Of a stretch of 64,000 bases of DNA, positions 53,861 to 64,000 are shown one piece after another. Origin of the DNA: Chloranthus sessilifolius (Eukaryota > Streptophyta > Magnoliopsida > Chloranthales > Chloranthaceae). Numbering within the stretch: position 1 is the first letter of the stretch; every line of letters starts with the position of its first letter. The stretch is taken from assembly GCA_021018995.1 (NCBI GenBank), contig CM037590.1, positions 79,578,097-79,642,096 of the forward strand, written 5' to 3'. The translations under genes and the position numbers were made by a program. Below the pieces are notes generated by a model. It ran no database searches. It worked only from the letters and a program-made list of their open reading frames with translations, and was not told where the DNA came from.

Positions 53861-54599
53861 AGAGGATTTAACTTTAACTATACTTATATTTTTATTTAAA
53901 AAACCAATATTTATCTTTCTCTTTTTATATTTCTTTATATTTTTATTTTCTTTGATCATTTCTTAAGCTTTTGCAGATTTATTCGGAGCAGCGAATCATG
54001 GTTTTGACACTTCTTCTGATAATTGAAGCTAGAGGCTTAGATTTGCCTTCTCTCCCTGTATTCTAAAATAAAAATAAAATAAAATAAAAACATAAAATAA
54101 AATTTTTTGGCAGGAAATCATGATCTTTTCCTAATTTTGGCAGTTTTGGGCGCGTGCCAGTATTTTTTCTATAACTTTGGCTACAGGTGTCGGAATCGCA
54201 CAAATGACCTTAATTCAAAAAGCTCTTTGCAACACACATGTCTTGGCTACCTTTGGTAGAATTTTTCTCGAGCCCAAAATCCACTGATTACCCTTCCAAA
54301 TCCCCCTTTTTTAATTATTTCTTTCCTTGTTTTAGTAATATTTCCTTCAGTGTTTAGGAAGTGATTCTGAACCCGATTTGAGCCAGAGTTTTTTTAGAAT
54401 ACTTCTTTTATTACATATTTTTATTTTGGCATGTTTATTGGAATATGCTACTTTTGGCAAAATTCCAATAATGAAGATTTTTAGCTAACAAAAAAAAATG
54501 TATATACATAATTATTATTACATTTTTTATTTATGCACCACACTCGTTCCAAATCTATAAATATTTTTACTGTTTAATTACCCTGTCGCCCCACTATAC

Positions 54600-55463
54600 C
54601 CGAAGATGATAGACTGGGAATGGGCGTATGTGTTCCAGCGGATTGACTAAGGTAACACATATAACCCACAGTAAAAAAGTCATCCTCGTTTTAATTATGG
54701 CGCCACTAGTGGCCAACAACAAGGACCATCTGTTGTTCATCCAAGATATCCATCGGACCAAAACTTCCAACAGACCTACCTGCCACCGATGAGGCCATAT
54801 CAGCCATATGAGCAACAACAATTCAGTCCTCAGAGTAGCGGATTTGATGATACAATTATTGAAATACTTAGAGATTTACAACAATAGTGGTATTAGCATT
54901 CCAAAGATTTATCCCAGCTCGCTCAAATCTCTCAAGTTTTACATTCGCACACACAATTCATTACGAAGCTGGAAGCCCAAATTGGTCAGCTAGCTATGCA
55001 ATTGGTGGAACAAGAGAGCAACCAGTTACAGTTACGACCAGTGAGTAACCCGGGAGGACAAGTTTTTGTGGGATCTACATTCATTCCTGCAGAACAGCTT
55101 CAAGTTGTTCAACCTTTAAGAAGTGGTAAGATTGTTGACAACAAGGTGGAGATGTCTACGTTAGTAGTCATCCCCGAGACTAAGGATAGTGAGCCTGAAA
55201 TTAAAGAGGATATTTTCCCACTAGAAAAACTAAAATTAATAAAAATTGAAAATAGACCCCAAAAATATAATAAAGATAGTCTGCTGAATATTGTGACCGA
55301 ACTACCATATATACCGAGGTTACCCTTTTCTAATGTTTTCAACACATCGTCACCATTTTATAAAAATCCAAAAAAATTAGAGGAGAGCACATATTTTGTT
55401 CATGTCTCCCCTCTTAATTCTCAAACGAGGACATGGAAACCTGGAATTTCTCTTTCCATATGA
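54600..55463 (+). pseudogene. gag: C-terminal part of gag of element F
   Basis: One frame from about 54651 to 55463 with stops at 54672 and 54885. It reads NTYNPQ, KSHPRFNYGATSGQQQ, a Gln/Pro-rich stretch, then ITKLEAQIGQLAMQLVEQE, SNPGGQVFVG and LRSGKIVDNK. The QIGQLA and LRSGK motifs are the signature of the segment after the zinc knuckle in Athila-like Gag proteins. The capsid core and zinc knuckle, expected upstream, are absent: leader DNA at about 54550 passes straight into this tail. The C-terminus (IKIENRPQKYNKDSLLNI ... PLNSQTRTWKPGISLSI) was not recognised and does not continue into a protease. The 54996 Met is internal. Confidence 0.7.
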
Positions 55464-55774
55464 AGAAGAGCAAGTGATCATTATATCACTAGCAGACCCT
55501 GAGTACGTCTGATATACTCATGGGCACCATCGAGCTATCTGTAGCAAAATCCTATAAAATATGTAAACTAACTCTTTTATTATGCTTTAGTTAGAAAAAA
55601 AATTTCCAGCAAGTATGTACGATTTAAATCGTGGTAAAACATGATCGATCGTAAGATACTTCCTGCTGTACAATATTATCTTCTCGAGTGATCGTATGGA
55701 TTTACTACATTCTGAACCTCACAGGTACGAAAATTTTGAAAAAAAAAAATTTGTAGTGTCCCCTATTTTTTCAC

Positions 55775-55816
55775 AATGAGGACATTGTCCAATTCAAGTT
55801 TGGGGGGGGGGGGGAT
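55775..55816 (+). promoter_or_regulatory. Polypurine-like tract of element F
   Basis: AATGAGGACATTGTCC followed by AAGTTTGGGGGGGGGGGGGG is the conserved sequence downstream of pol in Athila-like elements. The G run is about 13-14 bases, likely expanded. Confidence 0.6.
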
Positions 55817-56464
55817 ACACAATCTCTGTGTATATTATTAGTTAGTTTGCTTTTAGTTCATTTTGTTTGCTTTTTGCTTAAAAAAAAATTTAGAATAGTT
55901 CTATAGATATTAGAATCTAGTTAACCATTATATGCAAAGTATGATAGAAAAAAATTTTACAAATCCAAAAAAAAAACTTTACAATCCATCATAGTAAGAG
56001 TTCAACAATCAAAATAGAGCAGTTACAATTCATGTTTAGCCCTCTTGTACATTGTATCAGATGAATATTTGAAACTATACAATTAATCTAAACTGCAAAA
56101 TTTAGACTATAGGTTCAAAATTATAAACTAGTGAGCATTAGAGCCAAATTTTCCTTTCTTTGAGAGAGACTGTTTCTATTCAAATCGAAATTTTTCTTTG
56201 AACTTTTATGCTGTTATGAAATCTCATATTGCTGAATTTAGAATCACAATATTTTATGACTATGATAACATGATTTTTCGTCTAGAACTATCTGTTAGAA
56301 ATATCAAAGCAATAAGGCATCTATGTCAGTAAATTGTAAAGATAATTAAAGGCCATCTTTTGTTTAAATCAGAACCAAAAAGCTAAAAATTTCATAAAAT
56401 AGTTTATTCTCTGAACCCATATTAGAAGCCTAAACCGAATTTCTTTGTACCAAAATATTGAAAA
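55817..56464 (+). other. 3' untranslated part of element F
   Basis: AT-rich with many short homopolymers and no ORF. It ends at the first base of G. It resembles the long 3' untranslated segment of Athila-like elements rather than the F LTR; no match to 51531-53836 was found by eye. Confidence 0.45.
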
Positions 56465-58654
56465 TGTCACAACCCCAGATTTTTGGGATACGTGCACGTC
56501 ATGCACTATATACATGTATATGTGTTTCACAAGGAAACCAAAACGAAACCGTAGACACTATGTGTGTATGTGGGAAACACACTAGTATTTCCCTAACTTA
56601 TAAGTATATAAGTGAAAGAGAGAGGAGAGAAGAGCCCTTGCGTAACTCTATTCTAACCTAAATAGAGAGAAGGAGAATATAGAGAGAAAGAAAAGAAGAG
56701 CCTAGTAAAGAACTAGGGTTTCGTTGGGACTTAAATTGGCAGAAGGGTTGGAGAAAAGGCTGGAGGAGGAACCTTGGAGGCCTGTTAGCCTAGTAGAATT
56801 TCGAATCTTAAATCAAACTTGCGCGAGACTCATCGTCGGAGGTATGTTAAAGGCATGATAGATGCTTAGGCATGTTTTAAATAATTGGAAGAATGTTGGT
56901 TGAATGATTTTAATGATATTAAGGTTTGAATGAAGGGAGAAATAGTGTTCTCGATCTGATCGAGGAGCAAAAATCATCGCTCCTCCCTCGAGCGGTCTAT
57001 AGGGCTCGCTCGAGCGAGGATGAATAGGAAAAAATATAGCTCTGGGCTCACTCGAGCGGCCCCCAAAACTAGAGGGAAGCTCGCTCAAGCGAGGTCCCCA
57101 GTAAAGCTTCAGGCGGCTCGATTTAACCGCTCGAGCGACCTCGATTTAACCGCTCGAGCGAGGTCAGGTGACCGCTCGAGCGAGGTCAAGTGACCGCTCG
57201 AGCGAGTTCTGGTGACCACTCAGTTCTTGAAATTATGGGTACAAGAAACATGGAGGTTGTGCACTCCAATGATTCTAGTAACCTTTCTAAGCATATGCTA
57301 AATACATGAAATGTAGGTTTGACACATGATCGTGAAGTGTAAACCTCTACGAGAAGGCGTGCTTTGAAATTCATCGAGGTAGGAAATATTCTTGAAACAT
57401 GTGCATTATTCCGTCAGATTCATATATGTAATGTAATCCATTTAAATAGACAAATACTGCATGATCATTATGAAAAAGGGTGTGTGAGTGAGTTTCAAAC
57501 GTGATAGTTTTGAGGTCCCCAGGGGACGAAAAATTATAAAGTAAACATCTGAAGGATGCGATGGAAATCAGGGGCATCCCAGGGATGCAGATGAAAACTA
57601 ACAGTGAAATGGAAGTAATGTGATAAGGCCTGATGTAATATAATTAGCACAATCACAGTGAATAACTATATGTAGAGCACATTCGATATTTTTATTATTT
57701 AAGGTTTGATTAGAATACCCCACCGACGTGGCGGGATACCCACGACTGACCCGGCAGGATATCTGTGAGCGGTACGGCGGCAAATCCGTACCTTCATAGC
57801 ACATCCCAGGGATGTAGATCTAAAAATAGACCCCGCCACCTATGAGAAAGGGGCTTGGGCAGTATTCCCAGGGAATACATATAACAACTGTCTAGTTAGA
57901 CGACGATGGCGGGTATTCCATCGGGGCTCGATGCTATATTGCTCGGGGACTACTTAAGTTAAGATTTAAGTGATTAGGCCAAATTCACAACTAAACCAGT
58001 AAGGAGATTAAACAAAACCATGTAAAGTAACAGTCGAAATCATCATTTTTATTCCAGATATTTCAATTGTTTTCCATAAGTGTTACTCGATAAATTATGC
58101 TTTTTAAACTACTGATATATGTGTGAAGGTTAATCTATATGTTCTTTTTGTTTCCCTACGGAGCTAGGATGTAGCTCACCCCCCTTAGACTATACGTCGC
58201 AGGTCCAGGACTAGCGGCAGTAGAGATTTCTGGAGACGCTGATCCAGGGGATCCGGACTACGTGCCCATGGAAGAGTCAGAACCTCTTCCTGAGGAATTC
58301 TTCTAGGAAACCCACTGCATACTTTGAGAGTGAGTTGAGAGTATTAGGTACGGCTTGGTATGTCAAGCCTCTTTATTCGAATGTATTTAAATACCGTTTC
58401 TTTTGATAAAACGTCTAGGATGAACAGTTATCATCCAATGGATTGGGTAAGTTCTTATGCCCATGAATTGGCATGGGACAAGGACTGCCTTTCGAGACCA
58501 TGAATTTTTATGAGAACTTGTTTAGAGCAGCTACGTGCGCCTTAATTACTGTATTGGCTTGTATATACTAATGTTTTGTAAAGAACCCAGGGCACGGCCT
58601 TGAGGGTCGTGCTGATGGCACGGATTTCAGGGTGCTGAAATTCGGGTTGTCACA
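56465..58654 (+). repeat. 5' LTR of element G (2.19 kb)
   Basis: TGTCACAACCCC...GTTGTCACA. It has the TATATAAG box (about 56604), a CGCTCGAGCG array at about 56992-57208 with the longer-spacer part and five close-set units, and the same GCTAGGATGTAGCTCACCCC and TCGTGCTGATGGCACG landmarks as A. Its array keeps both the blocks that are separately altered in the two LTRs of A. Confidence 0.9.
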
Positions 58655-58656
58655 GT

Positions 58657-58668
58657 TGGTATCAAAGC
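58657..58668 (+). promoter_or_regulatory. Primer-binding site of element G
   Basis: TGGTATCAAAGC two bases after the LTR, identical to that of A. Confidence 0.85.
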
Positions 58669-58738
58669 CTTTCTTTCTAGTTCTGGCTATCATCTCGTCA
58701 GAATATAGGGACTTCTGCTAACGAGACTATGGATTCTC

Positions 58739-60139
58739 ATGCAAACCGTTATGTTTCCTAGAGGAAGAGGTTGACCCAGGGGTGGTCATGATAGGAATTT
58801 ACGCAGTAGAGATAGGTTCGTCTCACATACAAACAGGGTTCCATTGGGAAACAGGGAGATTCCCGAGGGCAGTGGCCAGGGTGGAAATAAAAATCAAGCA
58901 GAGGATCAAGATCTAGATTGGCAGGATCGAAATCAGAGGGAACAAGATAGAGTGAGGGAGAGAAATGAAGAAAGAGAAGAGCGTCAGAGGATGATGCACA
59001 CAATGGAGACAATGGCAAGCATGGCATGCGCAGACATCCTTGGCGGTACAAAGACTGAGAACCTACAACGAACACCTACACCTCCGGTGGGACCTACACC
59101 ACCAAGTGGTTCAGATTCATCGAGTTAAGGATGAGACCTCCAAACTTTTCGGATGACGAGACACAATGGCAGCCGAAAATTGGCTGGGTGAAATGGAAAA
59201 GGTGTTTAGCGTACTGACATGCACGGAGGATGAGAGCGTCCGTTGGGCGGCATATATGCTAGATGGAGAAGCTGGACCTTGGTGGAAATCCGTTTCGTGA
59301 ACAAGAGCATAAGAAACTCCAGATATGTCGTGGACTTGGGACGAATTTGTAGAAGAATTCAATAAACAATATTTTCCTGAAGTTGTGAGGAATCAGATGG
59401 AGACCCAATTTTTACAACTAGCGTTTGGAAGGATGACCGTGAGAGAGTACGGAGTAGAATTCATGAGACTGGCTCGCTTCGCCCCAGACTACGTAGTTTC
59501 AGACGTGATGAAAGTGAAGAGGTTCCAACAGGGTTTAAGGTCGGACATCCAAGGAGGGGTTGCGCCCTTCCAGCTGAAGACCTATGGAGAAGTAATGAGT
59601 AAGGCATTAGTAGTCGAAGAAGAAAATAATAACCGATACCGTCAGAGGGAACAACAGGGAAGAGGAAGCATTGATCCAAGCAGGACGGGGAGCTATGAAT
59701 CGGTACGTAAGAAATCGAGGTTTGTAGCATCGAATCAGAGACAATCGTTCCAGATAGGGTATGGGAGGGCTGCACAACAAGCTACTCATCAAAGTATTCT
59801 ATTGCTGGCATCAGGGAGACCAATGAGGTATGAGGGTCCTGCTATTTCCAGCGGGGCTACAGCTACCCAAGGTTTTTCAAGAGCTGCTACTTCAACACCA
59901 AGGGAAACTTGTGCCAAGTGTGGCAAGTCCCACAAAACGGCGGATTGTAGGCAGGGAATGCGAGGCTATTTCAAATGCGGCAAGATTGGCCACATGATTA
60001 GAGACTGCCCTGAGACAGTTAAAGAAAAGACGGCCCCAGCTTCCATGCCACAACCTATTCAATCACGAAAGCCAGTTGTTTGAGGGAGAGCCTCACGATT
60101 CACGCCCAGAAGCGAGGAGTGTACACGACATCATCCAAG
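58739..60139 (+). pseudogene. gag: gag of element G
   Basis: Starts like A at ATG 58739 (or the in-frame ATG 58751 with FPRGRG). A TGA at about 58773 replaces the CGA seen in A. The charged region and a Pro/Thr-rich linker (TPTPPVGPTPPSGSD) follow, then a frame break near 59127-59320. From 59325 a clean frame of 252 codons holds the Gag core (WDEFVEEFNKQYFPEVVRNQMETQFLQL, RFQQGLRSDI) and both zinc knuckles (CAKCGKSHKTADC and CGKIGHMIRDC, first Cys pair YFKC). It ends at TGA 60081-60083, shortly before the intron-like segment. The downstream half is better preserved than in A. Confidence 0.85.
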
Positions 60140-60292
60140 GTGAGATTTCTTTTAAATAAAGAATTTCGGTTTCAATACAATTCTAGATAGAGAATGTGCG
60201 TTCATTAGGACAAGTATATATATAACCGTTGTTGTACGTTAGAAAAATTCTAAATAAAGTATATGTTATGTACGTATATGTATGCATTATAG
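60140..60292 (+). other. Intron-like segment between gag and protease in element G
   Basis: Begins AAG|GTGAGA and ends GCATTATAG|, as in A, but is 153 bp because the A-rich centre is shorter. The first exon base after it is C instead of G, and a TAA follows within four codons, so this copy is damaged even if spliced. Confidence 0.55.
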
Positions 60293-61535
60293 CTACGTTA
60301 TAAGTCTATGAAAAAGGGTGCTACGTAGCACATGACGCACGAGTGCTGATAGACCCAGGGTCTACCCACTCCTTCATCACCCCTAGATTTGCAAAGAAGA
60401 TGAAGATTGTTTCGGAGACACTAGACTTTGTGTTATCAGTGTCTATCCCAACAGGAGAATTAGTGGACACAGAGTTAGTCTGCAAATCGGTAGTGGTAAG
60501 CATTCGGGATCACGTTGTCTACGAACTAGACGCAAATTTAATATTGTTGGACATGCAAGGATTCGACGTGATCCTTGGCATGGATTGGCTATCCCATCAC
60601 TGCGCAATAGTGGATTGCAAGGATAAAGTTGTTGTTTTCCATCCTAACATGAGGAGATCATTTCGATTTCGAGGGGAGAGATCGACACAGGTACCACTCA
60701 TATCTGCAGTCAGAGCAGAACGTTTAATCAGAAAGGGGTGTAGCGGTTATTTGGCATTCCTGAAAGAAAATAAAGAAGAAAAGAATATTATCTCCGAGAT
60801 AGCGATAGTGCGAGAATTCCCAGATGTATTTCCAGAAGAATTGCTAGGGTTACCTCCAGAAAGAGAAGTAGAATTTGCGATCGACTTAGCACCAGGAATG
60901 GAACCTGTTTCAAAGGCGCCTTATAGGATGGCCCCTGCGGAGTTGAAAGAGTTGAAAGAACAATTGCAAGAGCTCATGGACAAAGGGTTCATAAGACCAA
61001 GCGTGTCTCCATGGGGAGCACCAGTTCTATTCGTGAAAAAGAAAGATGGGTCGATGCGGTTGTGCATTGACTACCGTCAATTGAACAAAGTCACTGTGAA
61101 GAATCGATATCCGCTGCCAAGAATAGATGACTTGTTCGATTAGTTGCAGGGAGCAAAACATTTCTCCAAGATCGATCTAAGATCTGGATACCATCAGTTA
61201 AGAGTCAGGGCCGAGGACATTCAGAAGATGACATTTAGAACACGGTATGGACACTATGAATTTTTAGTGATGCCATTCGGACTGACGAACGCACCAGCGT
61301 CATTTATGGACTTGATGAATCGGGTGTTTAAACCACACCTAGACTCCTGTGTTGTAGTGTTTGTTGATGACATCCTGATTTACTCAAAATTGAAGACGGA
61401 ACATGAAGAACACTTACGAGTCGCTCTACAAACCTTGCATGAACACCAATTGTATGCCAAGCTCAGCAAATGTGAGTTTTGGCTAGAAGAGGGTAGCTTT
61501 TTGGGACATGTCGTCTCAAAGCATGGTGTCACGTA
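60293..61535 (+). pseudogene. pol: Protease and reverse transcriptase of element G
   Basis: Protease: [14 protein letters not shown] (about 60340-60375), [24 protein letters not shown] and [13 protein letters not shown], in one frame, showing what A has lost. The run-up to RT ([26 protein letters not shown]) is intact. RT motifs match A, including FVDD. TAG at 61141-61143 replaces CAG. The RT frame is lost near 61530 by one missing base (GTCACGTAGA against GTCACTGTAGA in A). The ATG at 60343 is an internal position, not a start. Confidence 0.88.
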
Positions 61536-62891
61536 GAACCCGCTAAGATCGAGGCGGTAGTGAACTGGGAGCAACCAAAAATTGTGACAGACGTCCGAAG
61601 TTTCCTCGGACTGGTAGGTTATTATCGACGTTTCGTCGAGGGGTTTTCAAAAATATCAGGACCTCTTACGAGGCTTACAAGAAAGGACTCAAGATTTGAG
61701 TGGAGTGAGGCGTGTGAGAAGAGCTTTCAAGAACTCAAGAAGAGACTCACCTCAGCTCCAGTGTTAGCCATTCCATCAGGTAGTGGAGGATTCGCAGTCT
61801 ATAGCGATGCTTCGTATAACGGGTTGGGTTGTGTACTAAATCAATATAAAAAGGTAATAGCTTACAGCTCAAGACAGTTGAAAGAGCACGAAAAGAACTA
61901 CCCAACACATGATCTGGAACTAGCAGCAGTCATATTCGCATTAAAGATATGGCGACATTATTTATACGGAGAAACATTTGAAATTTTCACTGACCGTAAG
62001 AGCCTCAGATATCTGTTTACACAGAAGGAACTAAATATGAGGCAGCGTAGGTGGATGGAATTCCTCAAAGACTACGACTGTTCCATACAGTACCATCCAA
62101 GCAAAGCTAACATAGTGGCCGACGCCTTGAGTCGGAAAAGTTCAGCTCAGTTGGCTAGTCTAATTTCGGGTATACATTGATGGAAACTGTTGGAGGATCT
62201 AGCACTATGTTGCGCAGACATACAGCCACAAGCCATAGGAGCCTTCTTAGCCAACATATCAGTGAAACCGGTGATATTCGAACACATACGAGAACTACAG
62301 ATGAAAGACCCAATTCTAACCAAGATGCGTCAAGATGTAACTGAAGGTATTACATCTGAGTTTTTGATCAACGAGAATGGTTCCTTAGTATTCAAGGGGC
62401 GACTTTGCATTCCAGACAATGCCGATTTGCGGTGAACGATTCTTGATGAATCTCACAAGTCAAGCTATGCTATCCACCCAGGAAGCACAAAGATGTATCA
62501 AGATCTGAAAAAGAATTACTGGTGGAGAGGCTTGAAACAAGATGTGGCAGAGTACGTGTCGCGATGTTTGACGTGCCAACAAGTGAAAATCGATCATAGA
62601 CACCCCGCAGGCCTATTACAGCCTCTACCCATACCGGAATGGAAGTGGGAATCTATCTCTATGGATTTCATAGTCGGTCTACCGCGAACTGCAAGGAAGC
62701 ATAACACCATTTGGGTAGTAGTCGATCGATTGACTAAGTCAGCACACTTCTTGCCTTATAACATGATGTGCACGGCGGGAAGACTAGCAGAGCTCTATAT
62801 GAAAGAGATCGTCCGTTTACATGGGATTCCAAGTAGCATTGTTTCAGACCGGGACCCATTATATACATCAAAGTTTTGGAAGAAATTTTAA
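61536..62891 (+). pseudogene. pol: RNase H and integrase N-terminal part of element G
   Basis: RNase H is well conserved ([32 protein letters not shown]), with FTDRKSL for FTDHKSL. Stops are TGA at 62178-62180 and 62433-62435, both CGA in A, and TAA at 62889-62891, CAA in A. The integrase zinc finger, the first Asp (SMDFIVGL) and the second Asp (IVSDRDPLYTS) are all present. The frame is otherwise open between the stops. Confidence 0.87.
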
Positions 62892-63696
62892 GAAGGAATG
62901 GGAACTAGGCTAGATTTTAGTACGGCGTTTCACCCACAGACCGACGGACAGACTGAAAGGGTCAATCAAGTCATTGAAGACATGCTTAGGGTATGTGATT
63001 TATAAGGATCGTGGGAAGCCTTGTACGGAAGACATGCTTAGGGAACCATTGATTGAGTTCGCATATAATAATAGTTTTCAGGCAAGCATCGGAATGGCAC
63101 CGTATGAAGCCTTGTACGGAAGACGATGCAAATCGCCAATCAATTGGGAGGAAATTGGCGAGAAATTTGTTTTGGAACCCGAGCTACTTGAAGATAACAC
63201 GGCTATTGTCCGCATGATCAGGGGAAGACTAAAGGCGGCTCAAAGCAGACAGAAAAGCTATGCTGACATCAAGCGGACGAGTGTAGACTTTAAGGTGGGT
63301 GAACATGTGTTCGTGAAAGTATCACCGATGAAGGGGGTGATGAGATTTGGAAAGAGAGGGAAGCTAAGTCCCCGCTATCTTGGACCGTTTGAAGTTTTGG
63401 GTCGAGTAGGAGAAGTAGCCTACCGCATTGGATTGCCACCACTGTTTGATCAGGTACACAATGTATTCCACGTGTCTATGCTCAGGAAGTATCTCAATGA
63501 CCCTGATCACGTACTGAGCGGCCAATAGTTCGACATGCATGAAGATATGACCATGATTGAAGAGCCGGTAGAAATTTTAGATCGAAAGGAACAAGTGCTT
63601 GTCCAATGGAAGAACCATCCGGTCGAAGAAGCAACGTGGGAACGGGAGGATGATGTCAAAGAACAATACCCCAATTTGTTCAAGGACACTAGCTAG
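62892..63696 (+). pseudogene. pol: Integrase C-terminal part and chromodomain of element G
   Basis: The catalytic Glu motif [10 protein letters not shown] is at about 62937-62970. A rearranged patch at about 63000-63050 repeats GGAAGCCTTGTACGGAAGAC and ATGCTTAGGG out of place and replaces the sequence present in A. The GPY/F-type module is intact here (RYLGPFEV). The chromodomain lacks nine residues of its first strand: 27 bp seen in A between GAACAG and GTGCTTGTCC are absent. A TAG at 63526-63528 interrupts the linker before it. The final stop is 63694-63696. Confidence 0.85.
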
Positions 63697-64000
63697 TTTT
63701 CTTTATTATTATGATGGAGTGTGAAAAAAAAAATTTGATTATCAAACTATAGTGAAAACGAACCAAATAAGTGCATTTACAATTCGAGCATAATAAATTA
63801 TTTTTGCCTGAACAAATTTGTTCATGGGAACTAAAATTGTTATGAATAGTATACATGGTCATGCTTGAGTAGTGTTCTAAAATGCTATGAGAAACTAGTG
63901 AAGATATGATCTTGTGAGAACAAGAACAACGTCGTTTGGCTCGCTCGAACGATGAATTATACTCGCTCGCGCGAGTCACATGAGATAATAAACGTAAGGT
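63697..64000 (+). repeat. 3' flank of G pol with the start of a CGCTCGAGCG array
   Basis: AT-rich, non-coding. Near 63938-63977 GGCTCGCTCGAACGA and CTCGCTCGCGCGAG are degenerate copies of the family palindrome, at the place where A has its internal array. Confidence 0.6.

Larger units (their letters stand above)
51531..56464 (+). mobile_element. Element F: Athila-like element reduced to LTR, leader and Gag tail
   Basis: The core evidence is a primer-binding site TGGTGCCATTGCCAGGGA, an Athila-type leader (CGGAATCGCACAAATGACCTT near 54190), the C-terminal part of an Athila-type Gag (to 55463) and the polypurine-like AGGACATTGTCC...AAGTTTGGGGGG. Only 2 kb separates PBS from this tract, and no protease, RT, RNase H or integrase is present. 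The 5' border is not resolved. The 3' LTR was not found before G interrupts at 56465. Confidence 0.65.
56465..64000 (+). mobile_element. Element G: second chromovirus of the A family, 5' part
   Basis: The sequence has the same LTR ends, PBS, gag, intron-like segment, pol and chromodomain as A, and is highly similar by eye throughout. The window ends about 300 bp after pol, before any accessory gene or 3' LTR. Its stops and frameshifts are mostly different from those of A. It is inserted in the 3' part of F. Confidence 0.9.

Noticed and set aside
55796..55816. G-quadruplex at the F poly-G run
   Set aside because: A single uninterrupted G run beside a typical polypurine tract is better explained as a homopolymer expansion.

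Overview
The window is plant nuclear DNA made almost entirely of nested LTR retrotransposons. The family signatures (a chromovirus with a CHD domain, Tat/Ogre-like elements with a second RNase H, an Athila-like leader and Gag tail, plant mobile domains) and TATA boxes inside TG...CA LTRs point to a repeat-rich angiosperm, probably a eudicot. The species cannot be read from the sequence. No host gene, tRNA or rRNA could be supported.

Seven elements are named here A-G. D (1-2853, +) is only the 3' end of a Tat/Ogre-like element whose body lies left of the window. D sits inside C (2854-22998, +), whose gag-pol is also off to the left. C is further split by A (3194-14686, +), a complete chromovirus with an exact GAAGG target-site duplication. 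C in turn interrupts the antisense plant-mobile-domain gene of E (22999-26446, resuming at 49893-50607). B (26447-49892, minus strand, 23.4 kb) is a full-length but defective Tat/Ogre-like element inserted in E's LTR (flanks CCTAG/CCTAT). Right of E are about 0.9 kb of unassigned DNA and then F (about 51.5-56.46 kb), an Athila-like element reduced to LTR, leader and a Gag tail. F is interrupted by G (56465-end, +), a second member of A's family whose 3' LTR lies outside.

A and G carry the usual order Gag (two zinc knuckles), protease, RT, RNase H, integrase and chromodomain. They also have a 150-180-bp GT-AG intron-like segment just before the protease. A has in addition a sense-strand accessory gene between the chromodomain and the 3' LTR. 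B has gag, protease, RT, the Tat-type second RNase H and integrase on the minus strand, but the RT catalytic core and first RNase H were removed by an in-frame deletion. On B's opposite strand lies a gene of about ten exons encoding a plant mobile domain (PMD), with its own TATA box. C keeps the flanking exons of the same antisense gene without the PMD. E carries a different antisense PMD gene.

The strongest unexplained pattern is that unrelated families in this one locus carry arrays of short perfect palindromes or short motifs in their LTRs, and several carry the same motif again in the 3' internal region near the accessory or antisense gene: CGCTCGAGCG in A/G, a 29-bp CCTAGC...GCTAGG palindrome in E, GCGC-TAATT motifs in B/C/D, and GAAGCGAC/GTCGCTTC in F (LTR only). 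A second pattern is a hairpin spanning the polypurine tract and LTR junction in B, C, D and E. All statements are from reading the sequence; no alignment, database search or identity calculation was run.
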